64,000 nt of DNA, from contig CAJTZS010000023.1 of the NCBI GenBank assembly GCA_910584055.1, positions 4,865 to 68,864 of the forward strand, read 5' to 3'. Of this stretch, positions 7,976 through 16,547 are shown one piece after another. The translations under genes were made by a program, and so were the position numbers. The DNA is from an uncultured Muribaculaceae bacterium (GTDB lineage: Bacteria > Bacteroidota > Bacteroidia > Bacteroidales > Muribaculaceae). The notes under the pieces are model-generated. The model worked only from the letters and a program-made list of their open reading frames with translations. It did not search any database and was not told the DNA's origin. The stretch's first letter is position 1. Each line of letters opens with the position of its first letter.

Positions 7976-8009
7976 ATTTAAGTATCTCTCCCCAAGAGAT
8001 ACTTAATTT
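7976..8009 (-). repeat. Right 34-bp inverted repeat of the invertible segment
   Basis: Exact reverse complement of 7582-7615, including the spacer read as CCCCA. It lies between the promoter and the upxY start, so it is transcribed in the ON state and could also form a leader hairpin. Confidence 0.88.
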
Positions 8010-8169
8010 CAATTTTTGTATCAGGGCGACGTTCGAAGCTTTTTCAGCGCGGCAAAGCCCTGAGTCTAAGGCAATTTTTGACTTGTATGTCTCTGTCGGA
8101 GATATGGTAAGTATGGAGGTTCCGCAAAAGGTTGAGGCGAGATCAGATTGTGAGGCCGCGACAGCGACA

Positions 8170-8718
8170 ATGGGCGTTGGCGACGCCGTAGGCGTGGCAC
8201 GAAGTCACTGGTTTGTGGCTATCGTGAAGAATAACACGGAGAAATCTGTGGCTGAAAAACTCTCGGATGCCGGCGTGACATTTTATCTTCCTACTCAGGA
8301 GGAACTGCGGATCTGGCGTAACGGACGACGCAAGAAGGTGGAACGCGTGGTGATTCCTGCAACAATCTTCATACATTGCACCGAGCCTGAAAGGCGCGAA
8401 ATAGTGAAGCTCCCTTATATCAACAGATTCATGACCAACAAAGCGGCATGCTCCCCCGGTAGGGTCGGAAGTCCGTTGGCCGTCATTCCCGATTCTCAGA
8501 TAAGGACATTGCGTTTTATGCTCGGCAATGCCGAGGGGGAGGTAACAGTCTCACCGGTTTACGGCAAGGGGGATAAAGTCAAGGTGATCAGGGGTTGCCT
8601 GCGTGGGCTTGAAGGGGAGATAATAGAAACAAGCGGTGGCAGCGAACTGATGGTACGAATCGATATATTCGGCTGCGCCCGGGTATCTATCAATCCGACG
8701 AACGTCTCCAAGATTTAA
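8170..8718 (+). CDS. UpxY-family NusG-like transcription antiterminator
   Basis: A NusG paralogue of the type that starts capsule loci in Bacteroides and lets polymerase read through the long operon. The NGN domain begins HWFVAIVKNNTEKSVAEKL and contains VVIPATIFIH; the C-terminal KOW domain has GDKVKVIRGCLRGLEGEI. The frame is open from ATG 7906, but that start lies upstream of the predicted transcription start (about 7975) and would translate the inverted repeat. ATG 8170 gives 182 residues with 13 residues before the first Trp, as in UpxY proteins; ATG 8104 and 8113 are alternatives. It should act in cis on the operon below. Confidence 0.85.
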   Translation: MGVGDAVGVARSHWFVAIVKNNTEKSVAEKLSDAGVTFYLPTQEELRIWRNGRRKKVERVVIPATIFIHCTEPERREIVKLPYINRFMTNKAACSPGRVGSPLAVIPDSQIRTLRFMLGNAEGEVTVSPVYGKGDKVKVIRGCLRGLEGEIIETSGGSELMVRIDIFGCARVSINPTNVSKI

Positions 8719-8727
8719 TGTTACATC

Positions 8728-9438
8728 GTGTCTAAGACATTGCACATTTCACATTCCACATTCCACATTATAATAGAGCGGGCTCATCGGCTCATGGAGC
8801 GGGCGCAGGAGGCGGGATGCCTGAATATCGACGGGCATGTGCCGTCGCGGGAGGAACGCGCGCTGTGCGCCGAGATACGTGTGTTCGCACGGGAATTGCG
8901 CGACATGATACCTGACGCCGCTCCGGAACATCTTTATGAACTGACAACGTATCACGACATGTTGCACCGTGTAGGCTTTCATGAAGTTCCCCCGCAGAAA
9001 TTCAGCGAAGACATGCAACGCCGTTTCTTCGAATCATGGACAGGCGGCAAAGCCGCTGTCTCGGAAGCCGAGATTTACGCGATGATCGCCCCGAAGGTGC
9101 GTGCGAATGCCGCGGCAGTGGATCCGCGATATTATTCGGCATATTACAGGTTGAAGAAGGCGTGGATTCGCGAACTGAGCGTGCGCGACAGTTTCCGGGG
9201 CGTATCGCAGGCGGAAAACTACCGCCGTCTTTCGCAGCTTCTCGCTGACAACCTCTCCGACTGCTATCCCGGCGGCAAAGCCGAGGCGCAGGCACGCAAG
9301 CAGCGTTGGGTCACAGCCAACCTCGTGTCAGACCCTTCGCTCCTCGACTCCGACACCCGCGAAGCCTACCGCCGCTTCCTCGCCAAAGCCGAGTTCCTCG
9401 GCTTCACCGTTACCGCCCGCGAACTTTCGCCCCGATAA
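8728..9438 (+). CDS. Uncharacterized protein downstream of upxY (UpxZ position)
   Basis: A 236-residue soluble, helix-rich protein starting with GTG at 8728, 9 bp after upxY. In Bacteroides capsule loci this position is taken by UpxZ, a small inhibitor of UpxY proteins of other loci. The N-terminal part (AHRLMERAQEAGCLNIDGHVP, EIRVFARELRDM) is at best vaguely similar, and the protein is longer than UpxZ. The first codons run through four 7-bp repeats (8743-8770), so the true start could be later, for example ATG 8793. The C-terminal half (YYSAYYRLKKAW, REAYRRFLAKAEFLGF) was not recognised. Confidence 0.6.
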   Translation: MSKTLHISHSTFHIIIERAHRLMERAQEAGCLNIDGHVPSREERALCAEIRVFARELRDMIPDAAPEHLYELTTYHDMLHRVGFHEVPPQKFSEDMQRRFFESWTGGKAAVSEAEIYAMIAPKVRANAAAVDPRYYSAYYRLKKAWIRELSVRDSFRGVSQAENYRRLSQLLADNLSDCYPGGKAEAQARKQRWVTANLVSDPSLLDSDTREAYRRFLAKAEFLGFTVTARELSPR

Positions 9439-9470
9439 CTTGGTTTGAAAAGAATATATGATTATATTTG
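9439..9470 (+). promoter_or_regulatory. Promoter of the mntA-hepT pair
   Basis: TATATTTG at 9463-9470 matches TAnnTTTG, with CTTG/TTGG at 9439-9443 about 19-20 nt upstream. The predicted start of transcription falls at or next to the ATG at 9475, which suggests a leaderless or nearly leaderless message. Confidence 0.55.
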
Positions 9471-9474
9471 CATC

Positions 9475-9768
9475 ATGGTTGGAGTCAATTTGGACATATT
9501 AAAGAAATTCTTTTCCAAAGAACCGATAGTCAGGGCATGGCTTTTCGGCTCCTTCGCCCGAGGCGAAGAGCGAGAGGACAGTGATGTTGACATCCTTGTT
9601 CAATTCGACCGCGATGCCAAAGTGGGACTATTGCGGCATGCAGACATTCTGCTTCGTCTTGAACAGTTGCTCCATAGGAATGTTGATCTTGTACCGGAAA
9701 ATTCAATTTATCCCGAGCTGCGTCAATCGATAAATTCATCAAAAGTCCTGATTTATGAGAGAAGCTGA
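9475..9768 (+). CDS. mntA: MntA-like nucleotidyltransferase antitoxin
   Basis: A 97-residue minimal nucleotidyltransferase. The catalytic motif GSFARGEEREDSDVDI (GSx10DxD form) and the downstream VDLVPE segment are intact. In the type VII toxin-antitoxin system MntA-HepT, MntA adds AMP units to a tyrosine of HepT and silences its RNase. ATG 9475 is preferred over the TTG at 9445 because the promoter -7 element lies between them. It overlaps hepT by 14 bp, implying translational coupling. Confidence 0.85.
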   Translation: MVGVNLDILKKFFSKEPIVRAWLFGSFARGEEREDSDVDILVQFDRDAKVGLLRHADILLRLEQLLHRNVDLVPENSIYPELRQSINSSKVLIYERS

Positions 9769-10093
9769 TCGCGATCCATTAAGAATTCAGCATATGATTG
9801 AATCTATCAATCGTGTGAATGACTTTATGGCAGATAAATCAGAGAAAGATTTGGAGAATAATTCAATGCTTTTCTATGCTGTGGTTAAAAATATAGAAAT
9901 CATTGGAGAAGCTGCGTATAAGTTGACTCATGAATTCATGGATTCTCATCCTGAAATACCATGGAAGCAGATAATTAGAATGAGGCATATACTCGTTCAT
10001 GGCTACTATCAGATTAATACAGAGCAATTATATAACGTCTATACCGAAGATTTACCGTATCTTTATGCCAAGCTTTTAAAATGCTCCCTGTAA
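9755..10093 (+). CDS. hepT: HepT-like HEPN RNase toxin
   Basis: A 112-residue HEPN protein. The catalytic motif R77-x4-H82-x-Y84 (RHILVHGY) is complete, so the RNase should be active and Y84 is the residue expected to be modified by MntA. HepT toxins cleave tRNA or mRNA and are often linked to phage defence or element maintenance. It overlaps mntA and is followed by a second, much larger HEPN gene with its own candidate promoter. Confidence 0.88.
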   Translation: MREADRDPLRIQHMIESINRVNDFMADKSEKDLENNSMLFYAVVKNIEIIGEAAYKLTHEFMDSHPEIPWKQIIRMRHILVHGYYQINTEQLYNVYTEDLPYLYAKLLKCSL

Positions 10094-10163
10094 AGAGCAT
10101 TTCATTTAGAAAGAGTTGTATCCCAAAAGTATAGATCGTTTATTTTGAATTAAAACTATCGTA

Positions 10164-10171
10164 TATTTTTG
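10164..10171 (+). promoter_or_regulatory. Candidate -7 element before the large HEPN gene
   Basis: TATTTTTG fits TAnnTTTG and lies 24 bp before the GTG at 10195. A TTTG at 10144-10147 is 16 nt upstream, slightly short of the 19-nt optimum. Confidence 0.5.
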
Positions 10172-10194
10172 CGTGTTCAACAAATCAATATTCT

Positions 10195-11664
10195 GTGTCA
10201 TTGCCCCAGAAACATATTAAGGCTGCTTTACAGCGAGTGAAGGGACTCTTCGATGGCGAAATCGGGGGCTTCGAGAGGTGTCCGGTTGAGATAGAGGGGG
10301 CGCGTCTTGTGGATCAGGAACGCGGAGTGGCCATCAATTGTCAGGCATCATGGCGCGATGTTTGGAGTCTGCAGCATTACGACCGCATCCCCGAATTCGA
10401 ATTCTGCAAGGACGGCAAGAAATTCACTGTGCCGGAGAACACGGCATTCGTGAGCACAAACAATGATATTACTTCTGGAGAACTTCAGGAAGCATCGATC
10501 AGTATAAGCCGCTTCCATTCCTCCGATGTAAACTGGACTGCTCCCCATTACCTTAGGTCCGTGCAGCCGCTTGAACGTTTTGACTGGGTTCATACATTCC
10601 ATACTTATTCTTTTGAAGGGGCATCTCCGGATGGATGGTTATATACCTCACTCGGATTGTTGGAAGTCAATTTTACAGGTAAAGGGGCATTCCATTTATT
10701 TCCCTACAAATACGCCGGGAGGTATTATCTGATATGCGAAGCCCATTTTGAATGCACGGTAGAGGAATTCAATGAATATGCATTCGCCGCGCAATTGGCA
10801 TTAGGATTCTTCACCGACCGTGTTACGCTCGACGAAGCTTACATTCTCTCTTATCCGGGTGAAGACTTTTTAGAGCCTCAAGGTGTGTATTATTTCGAGA
10901 TGCGCCCATCCATAAAGGGACAGTATCCGATATTTACCACTAACATGTATTGGCTGCATGAGGTGTTGAAGAACGGTGAAAACAATGCCTACGCCGACCC
11001 ACAGGTTGCACCGGAGGGAGTGGTTGACAGCGGCATTGTAAACTGGCTGCCCATGGATTTCTATTCCCGCATGGCTAATGAACTTTACCGTCACGAGGCA
11101 TTGCGCCGGGCTGCGGGCATAATCCTCGATGCTTCGACTCAGGCCCTTGAATATCAAGCGGCGTTATATGCAGTGGCATTGGAATGTCTCGCCACTTTCC
11201 TTCTGAAAGAGCAAGGAGAAACTTCCGCATATCCGATGGATCAAAAAGTTTTTAATAAAGACATACGTCCAGCATTTGAAAAGATACTTAAAGAGGCAGC
11301 GGATACTGGCAAGATAGGACGGGAAGGTCTGAGAATCCTTAGTAACCGTCTAAATAACCTTAACGGCATCACGAACAGCGGCAAGCTCACTGACCCATTC
11401 GATCATTACGGCTATAAATTGTCGAAAGAAGAGAAAGACGCAATCAACACGCGCAACCGTCTACTGCACGGAGGCATCCTTAGCGGCATCAACTACGCCG
11501 CGCAATTTGACGAGCTTTATAAGTGTAGTCTACGGTTGCACAAACTTTGCTGCATTCTGCTCTTGAAGCGTGTCGGCTTCACATCGAGCATCGTCAACCT
11601 CCCCGTGCTTCGCGGCTTCGCCGCCGAATGCGCTGCCGCCGAGCCGATCCTGCTACAGCTCTGA
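10195..11664 (+). CDS. Large protein with C-terminal HEPN-type RNxxxH motif
   Basis: A 489-residue soluble protein starting at GTG 10195. The C-terminal quarter is helical and contains INTRNRLLHG: R420-N421-x3-H425, the catalytic signature of HEPN ribonucleases. The N-terminal two thirds is beta-rich with many aromatic residues and resembles in layout the N-terminal domain of ApeA-type HEPN proteins, but I do not recognise it with certainty. It follows mntA-hepT and precedes the sugar genes. An abortive-infection RNase is a reasonable guess; the family assignment beyond HEPN is open. Confidence 0.6.
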   Translation: MSLPQKHIKAALQRVKGLFDGEIGGFERCPVEIEGARLVDQERGVAINCQASWRDVWSLQHYDRIPEFEFCKDGKKFTVPENTAFVSTNNDITSGELQEASISISRFHSSDVNWTAPHYLRSVQPLERFDWVHTFHTYSFEGASPDGWLYTSLGLLEVNFTGKGAFHLFPYKYAGRYYLICEAHFECTVEEFNEYAFAAQLALGFFTDRVTLDEAYILSYPGEDFLEPQGVYYFEMRPSIKGQYPIFTTNMYWLHEVLKNGENNAYADPQVAPEGVVDSGIVNWLPMDFYSRMANELYRHEALRRAAGIILDASTQALEYQAALYAVALECLATFLLKEQGETSAYPMDQKVFNKDIRPAFEKILKEAADTGKIGREGLRILSNRLNNLNGITNSGKLTDPFDHYGYKLSKEEKDAINTRNRLLHGGILSGINYAAQFDELYKCSLRLHKLCCILLLKRVGFTSSIVNLPVLRGFAAECAAAEPILLQL

Positions 11665-11816
11665 TATCTTGAATCTACAGGATTCGAGGGAATGCCTGAC
11701 ATAATATAAATTTACCATCAATATATCTGGATATCACTGGTGCTTATTAGATTTTACTTGCCTCTTTAAGCACAATCAATGACAATATACAATTTGTCTG
11801 TAAGTCTCATTCAATT

Positions 11817-12869
11817 ATGAAATTTTTAGTTACAGGTGCTGCCGGTTTTATCGGCAGTGCCCTCTGTCATCGTTTCCTTGAAAGAGGGGACGAGGTGGTC
11901 GGTCTTGACAATATCAACGATTACTACGACCCGAAACTGAAATACGGTCGTCTTCTGACACTCGGCATCGCTGAGGAGGACGTGCAATGGTATAAGTTCG
12001 CGAAAAGCTCTGCATTTCCAAGCTTTTCTTTCATCCGCATGAATCTTGAGGATACGCATGCCATGCAGATGCTTTTCGCAAACGGAGGTTTCGATGTCGT
12101 GGTCAACCTCGGTGCGCAGGCCGGTGTCAGGTATTCCATCACCAACCCGCTTGCATATGTGGAAAGCAACGTGGACGGATTCATCAACGTCCTCGAAGGA
12201 TGCCGCCACAACAAGGTTAAGCACCTTGTGTACGCATCCTCCTCGAGCGTCTACGGATTGAACGGCAAGGTGCCGTTCTCTGAGCATGACGGCATCGCGC
12301 ATCCCGTGTCACTCTATGCCGCCACAAAGAAGAGCAACGAGCTTATGGCGCATGCATACTCCAAGCTGTACGACCTCCCCACAACAGGTCTTCGGTTCTT
12401 CACCGTCTACGGGCCGTGGGGGCGTCCCGACATGTCCCCGTTCCTCTTCATGGACGCAATCCTGCACGACCGCCCCATCAAGGTCTTCAACAACGGCGAC
12501 ATGCTCCGCGACTTCACCTATATCGACGACATCGTGGAAGGGGTCGTGAGGATAAGCGGGGTGATTCCGCAGGGCAACCCGAACTGGGATGAGAAGGATC
12601 CTGACCCTGCAACATCCCCGGCCCCCTACCGCGTCTACAACATCGGCAACCAGCATCCCACGCGCCTGATGGACTATATCGCCTGCATCGAGAAATCGAT
12701 CGGCAGGGAGGCGAAGAAAGACTTCCTCCCCATGCAGCCCGGCGATGTATACCAGACCTACGCCGACTCCTCCGCACTCGGAGAAGCCACCGGCTTCCGT
12801 CCCGCAACCCCGCTACAACAGGGCATCGACCGCACAGTTGAATGGTTCAAAGAATACTATAGATTGTAG
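11817..12869 (+). CDS. NAD-dependent epimerase, probable UDP-glucuronate 4-epimerase
   Basis: A 350-residue extended short-chain dehydrogenase. The Rossmann motif TGAAGFIG lies at residues 6-13, and the catalytic Y167xxxK171 in SLYAATKKSNE. The segments LDNINDYYDPKLKYGRL, AGVRYSITNPLAYVESN and TVYGPWGRPDMSPF are typical of UDP-glucuronate 4-epimerases (CapI/LspL type), which make UDP-galacturonate. With WecB/WecC at the other end of the locus it predicts an acidic polymer. It is the first sugar gene of the locus. Confidence 0.9.
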   Translation: MKFLVTGAAGFIGSALCHRFLERGDEVVGLDNINDYYDPKLKYGRLLTLGIAEEDVQWYKFAKSSAFPSFSFIRMNLEDTHAMQMLFANGGFDVVVNLGAQAGVRYSITNPLAYVESNVDGFINVLEGCRHNKVKHLVYASSSSVYGLNGKVPFSEHDGIAHPVSLYAATKKSNELMAHAYSKLYDLPTTGLRFFTVYGPWGRPDMSPFLFMDAILHDRPIKVFNNGDMLRDFTYIDDIVEGVVRISGVIPQGNPNWDEKDPDPATSPAPYRVYNIGNQHPTRLMDYIACIEKSIGREAKKDFLPMQPGDVYQTYADSSALGEATGFRPATPLQQGIDRTVEWFKEYYRL

Positions 12870-12880
12870 ATACCTAAATT

Positions 12881-13939
12881 ATGAAAAAAAACAACATATT
12901 ACAGGAGGTGTGTCTGTTAAGATTGTTGCTGATTTTCCTTCTTGTGTCATATCATGCATTTGCTCCATTTTGTGGTGCATGGAAACCCTTAGAAGGCATG
13001 GAAGAAACTCCTAATAGTGTATATGCGTGGATAGGATACGTTTTCTATAGCTTCATGCTTGAGTCTTTCACCTTTATCTCCGGATATGTGTTCGGGTTCC
13101 AAGTTCAAAGGAAAGGGCAATCTTGCATTACCTTTCATAATCTGGCTGTCAAGAAATTCCAGAGATTAATCATTCCCTCAATAGTTTTTAGTATAATCTA
13201 TATGCTAATTTTCAATCCTGACACATTCATACACACTCCAATACATGCATTATATAATGGGATTCAAGGGGTTGCCCATATGTGGTATCTTCCAATGTTA
13301 TTCTGGTGTTTTATTGGTATATGGATGATTGAAAAGTTAAATTTTAGTAGGGGAAAGAGTATATGCTTGCTCTTGGTTTTAGCTGTTGTGTCATTTGTAC
13401 CACTTCCGTTTCAATTGACATTTACAATGTATTATATGGTCTTTTTTTTCACCGGGTATGTTGTCAAGAAATCAAATTTTAATCTCACTAATTATTCAAA
13501 AACAAAAAATATCATAATCTTATGGATACTGTTCATTATCTCATTCATATTTCTTCAGAACGGAATATTATACTTAAAAGTTATTCTGAGAACGGTGGAT
13601 CAGATACCATTAAAACTAACCATACAATGTCTTATAAAGCTTAGTCGTCTTGTTTATTCCTCGTTAGGTGTAATTGCCGTTATTTTTACATCATTAAATT
13701 TAATAAGGTATCATTCGTTAAAATTATCGGATAAAGCAATAACACTAAGCACGTATTGTTTTGGAATATATTTATTTCAACAATTTATTTTGCAATTAAT
13801 ATATTATAAAACAGATTGGAATTCAATGATATCTGTTTATGCATTGCCTTGGTTGGCAATTATTATAACAATAATTTTGAGTTGGCTTTTGAGCCATTTG
13901 GCACTGCGGACACGCATAGGGAGATTATTAATAGGTTAG
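12881..13939 (+). CDS. Acyltransferase 3 family membrane protein
   Basis: A 352-residue polytopic protein with about ten hydrophobic segments. The N-terminal LRLLLIFLLVSYHAFAPF carries the histidine characteristic of acyltransferase-3 enzymes, which move acetyl or other acyl groups onto surface polysaccharides. It is 11 bp after the epimerase. The base composition drops sharply to AT-rich here and stays so through most of the locus, a usual sign of exchange of capsule genes between strains. Confidence 0.8.
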   Translation: MKKNNILQEVCLLRLLLIFLLVSYHAFAPFCGAWKPLEGMEETPNSVYAWIGYVFYSFMLESFTFISGYVFGFQVQRKGQSCITFHNLAVKKFQRLIIPSIVFSIIYMLIFNPDTFIHTPIHALYNGIQGVAHMWYLPMLFWCFIGIWMIEKLNFSRGKSICLLLVLAVVSFVPLPFQLTFTMYYMVFFFTGYVVKKSNFNLTNYSKTKNIIILWILFIISFIFLQNGILYLKVILRTVDQIPLKLTIQCLIKLSRLVYSSLGVIAVIFTSLNLIRYHSLKLSDKAITLSTYCFGIYLFQQFILQLIYYKTDWNSMISVYALPWLAIIITIILSWLLSHLALRTRIGRLLIG

Positions 13940-13974
13940 GTAAATAGCTCAAAAGGATTTTTTGAGTCAGAAGT

Positions 13975-15414
13975 ATGTCCGAACTAAATAAAAAGGTTGC
14001 ATCGGCCACAAAGTGGTCATCAGTGACGGAGATTGCTGCTAAATTAGTTGCGCCGATTTCCACTATGGTGCTTGCGCGAGTCTTGGCGCCGGAGGCCTTC
14101 GGCGTGCTCGTTACCGCAACAATGGTAATAAGTTTCGCTGAAATATTCACTGACGCGGGTTTTCAGAAATACATAGTGCAGCACGAATTTGAAGATGAAA
14201 AATCATTGTTCCGGTCTACGAATGTAGCATTCTGGTCAAATCTTGTGATGTCGTTGATAATATGGGCCGTCATAATAATCTTTGCCGATGAAATTGCAGA
14301 ACTGGTAGGAAACAAGGGGTATGGCTCTGTGATTGCTGCCTCGTGTTTTTGCATACCGTTAGCTGCATTCAGCAGTATTCAGATGTCGATATATCGGCGC
14401 CATTTAGACTACAAGACTCTATTTCTGGTAAGGATGGTTGGAGTGGCAATACCACTTGTAATAACAATCCCGCTTGCATTCATATTAAGAACCTACTGGG
14501 CACTGATAGCCGGGATGATCGGCCTCAATCTTTCCAATGCGATTATCTTAACGATAAAATCGCGATGGAAACCAAAATTGGAATATGATTTTCTGCTTTT
14601 CAAACAGATGTTTGCTTTTACTGTGTGGTCACTGCTTGAGGCAATTTCAATATGGCTTACGGGATATATCGACATATTCATAGTCGGTAAAATGCTGAAT
14701 GAATACTATCTTGGAATCTACAGAGTGTCAATGACGACAGTGGGGCAATTTACCGGGATTATTACAGCCGCGACAACAACAGTATTATTTTCTTCCCTTT
14801 CACGGTTACAGACAGATCGGCAGGAATTTGAAAAGATGTTTTTCAATTTTCAGAAATTAGTCGGCCTATTGGTAATTCCTTTGGGATTTGGAATTTTTAT
14901 TTTCCGAGACTTGGTTGTAGACATACTTCTTGGTTCGCAATGGTGTGCTGCTGCTCATTTCATGGGGATATGGGCATTGACAAGTGCGGTAACTATTGTG
15001 TTGAGCCATTACAGTTCTGAAGTATATCGTGCCTTAGGCAAGCCAAAGCTGTCATTTGTTGCGCAGCTACTGCATCTCATAGTTTTAGTACCGGTTGTGT
15101 GGTATTTTGTCCGGTTTGGTTTTGAGGTTTTGTGTGATGCCAGAGCTATAGTCAGACTTGAATTAGTGTTAGTCAATCTTATATTAATGTATGCTGTGAT
15201 CCATATTTCTATATGGAAAATGATAAAGAACATACTTCCTGAATTATTTGCGGCATCATTGATGACAGGTATTCTTTTGCTTCCCCCAAATGTAGGTATA
15301 CTGATAAAAATTAGTTATATAATACTTTCGATAGCAATCTATATTGGAGCAATATGCTGTTTCAAGAATGAGAGACACATTCTTTTTAATTTGAAGAAAT
15401 ATCTCAAAAGATAA
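13975..15414 (+). CDS. Polysaccharide flippase, Wzx/MOP family
   Basis: A 479-residue membrane protein with about twelve to fourteen predicted helices. The N-terminus KVASATKWSSVTEIAAKLVAPISTMVLARVLAPEAFG is characteristic of lipopolysaccharide/O-unit flippases of the MOP exporter superfamily, which move lipid-linked repeat units to the periplasm. It works with the polymerase candidate at 18405 in a Wzx/Wzy-type pathway. Confidence 0.88.
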   Translation: MSELNKKVASATKWSSVTEIAAKLVAPISTMVLARVLAPEAFGVLVTATMVISFAEIFTDAGFQKYIVQHEFEDEKSLFRSTNVAFWSNLVMSLIIWAVIIIFADEIAELVGNKGYGSVIAASCFCIPLAAFSSIQMSIYRRHLDYKTLFLVRMVGVAIPLVITIPLAFILRTYWALIAGMIGLNLSNAIILTIKSRWKPKLEYDFLLFKQMFAFTVWSLLEAISIWLTGYIDIFIVGKMLNEYYLGIYRVSMTTVGQFTGIITAATTTVLFSSLSRLQTDRQEFEKMFFNFQKLVGLLVIPLGFGIFIFRDLVVDILLGSQWCAAAHFMGIWALTSAVTIVLSHYSSEVYRALGKPKLSFVAQLLHLIVLVPVVWYFVRFGFEVLCDARAIVRLELVLVNLILMYAVIHISIWKMIKNILPELFAASLMTGILLLPPNVGILIKISYIILSIAIYIGAICCFKNERHILFNLKKYLKR

Positions 15415-15422
15415 TCGACAAT

Positions 15423-16547
15423 ATGAATGTTTTAATAGGAGGAGATTTCGCGCCTGGAAAAGTTATGACATCTATGATTGAAGAGGGCAATTATTCGTTC
15501 ATAGAAGATCTTAAGTCATTAACTGAAACTTCGGACTTTTCGATAATTAATTTAGAAAGTCCGTTTAAAATAGATTCAGACCTTCCAATTGATAAATATG
15601 GACCCAATATTGGATGCACGCCTAAAACTGTCAATGCACTGAGATATGCAAATATAGATGCTGTCACGCTCGCTAATAATCATGTTTTGGATTATGGAGA
15701 AAACGCCCTCAAACGGACTGTGGACATATGTAAAGAAAATGGTATAAAAACAGTTGGGGTCGGAAGAAATTTAAAAGGCGCATCTTTGCCATTGATAATT
15801 GAGAAAGAGGATGAAACGGTAGCTGTAGTAAACTGTTGTGAACATGAATTTTCTATTGCCACAGAAGATACAGCTGGCGCCAATCCTCTTGATCCCATTT
15901 CTCAATATTATCAGATTCGGGAATTAAAGGAAAAATATGATTATGTTCTGGTTATTGTTCATGGAGGTCACGAGATGTTTAACCTTCCCTCTCCGAGAAT
16001 GCAAAAAACATATCGTTTTTTCATTGATGCGGGAGCGGATGCAGTTGTGAATCATCACCAACATTGTTTCTCCGGATATGAAATTTACAACAGCAAACCA
16101 ATATTTTATGGCCTTGGAAATTTGTGTTTTGATGAATCAAAACGAAATTCGCAAGCATGGTATTATGGATATATGATATCGTTGGAATTCTCAGATAAAA
16201 TAAATTTCAAAATTCATCCATACGAACAGTTTAAAACAGATTCCTCCCTAAAATTAATTAATATTGAGAAGATCGGTAGCGAAATTAAACATCTTAATTC
16301 CGTAATACAAAATATTGATACCCTTACGCAGCATGCAAATGCATATTACGAGACTTGCAGTAAGCATATCCCTTCGGTGTTTGATATTTATAATAATTCA
16401 ATACTTAGAAAGTTGAGATATAGGAGGTTGCTCCCATCAACAATAACTAAGAAATCAAGGCTTAGAATTCATGACCATATCCTATGTGAATCCCATTTAG
16501 ACAAAATAAAATTCTATTTCATTAAAAAGATGAAGAATAAATTATGA
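15423..16547 (+). CDS. CapA-family metallophosphatase-like protein
   Basis: A 374-residue protein of the CapA/PgsA family named after poly-gamma-glutamate synthesis. Motifs in order: GGDFAPG at the start, NLESPF, ANNHVLDYG, HGGHE, and VNHHQHCFSGYEIYNSKP with FYGLGN. No signal peptide or N-terminal anchor is seen, unlike many CapA proteins. It overlaps the arginase gene by 4 bp, so the two are translated together. Its function in a polysaccharide locus is not established; see the finding on this trio. Confidence 0.85.
   Translation: MNVLIGGDFAPGKVMTSMIEEGNYSFIEDLKSLTETSDFSIINLESPFKIDSDLPIDKYGPNIGCTPKTVNALRYANIDAVTLANNHVLDYGENALKRTVDICKENGIKTVGVGRNLKGASLPLIIEKEDETVAVVNCCEHEFSIATEDTAGANPLDPISQYYQIRELKEKYDYVLVIVHGGHEMFNLPSPRMQKTYRFFIDAGADAVVNHHQHCFSGYEIYNSKPIFYGLGNLCFDESKRNSQAWYYGYMISLEFSDKINFKIHPYEQFKTDSSLKLINIEKIGSEIKHLNSVIQNIDTLTQHANAYYETCSKHIPSVFDIYNNSILRKLRYRRLLPSTITKKSRLRIHDHILCESHLDKIKFYFIKKMKNKL

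Larger units (their letters stand above)
7582..8009. other. Invertible promoter segment (candidate phase switch)
   Basis: A 428-bp segment bounded by perfect 34-bp inverted repeats, with 360 bp between them. The only full-consensus promoter inside lies next to the right repeat and points out of the segment toward upxY. Inversion would turn it toward the rplQ terminator and silence the locus. This is the architecture of invertible capsule promoters in Bacteroides. No invertase gene lies beside it. In this assembly the orientation is ON. Confidence 0.8.

Noticed and set aside
7906..8169. Extended N-terminus of the UpxY frame (ATG 7906)
   Set aside because: It starts upstream of the predicted transcription start and would translate the inverted repeat; the residues do not resemble UpxY proteins.
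8728..9438. Naming this gene upxZ
   Set aside because: Only position and a faint N-terminal likeness support it; the protein is longer than UpxZ and the rest does not match anything I recognise.
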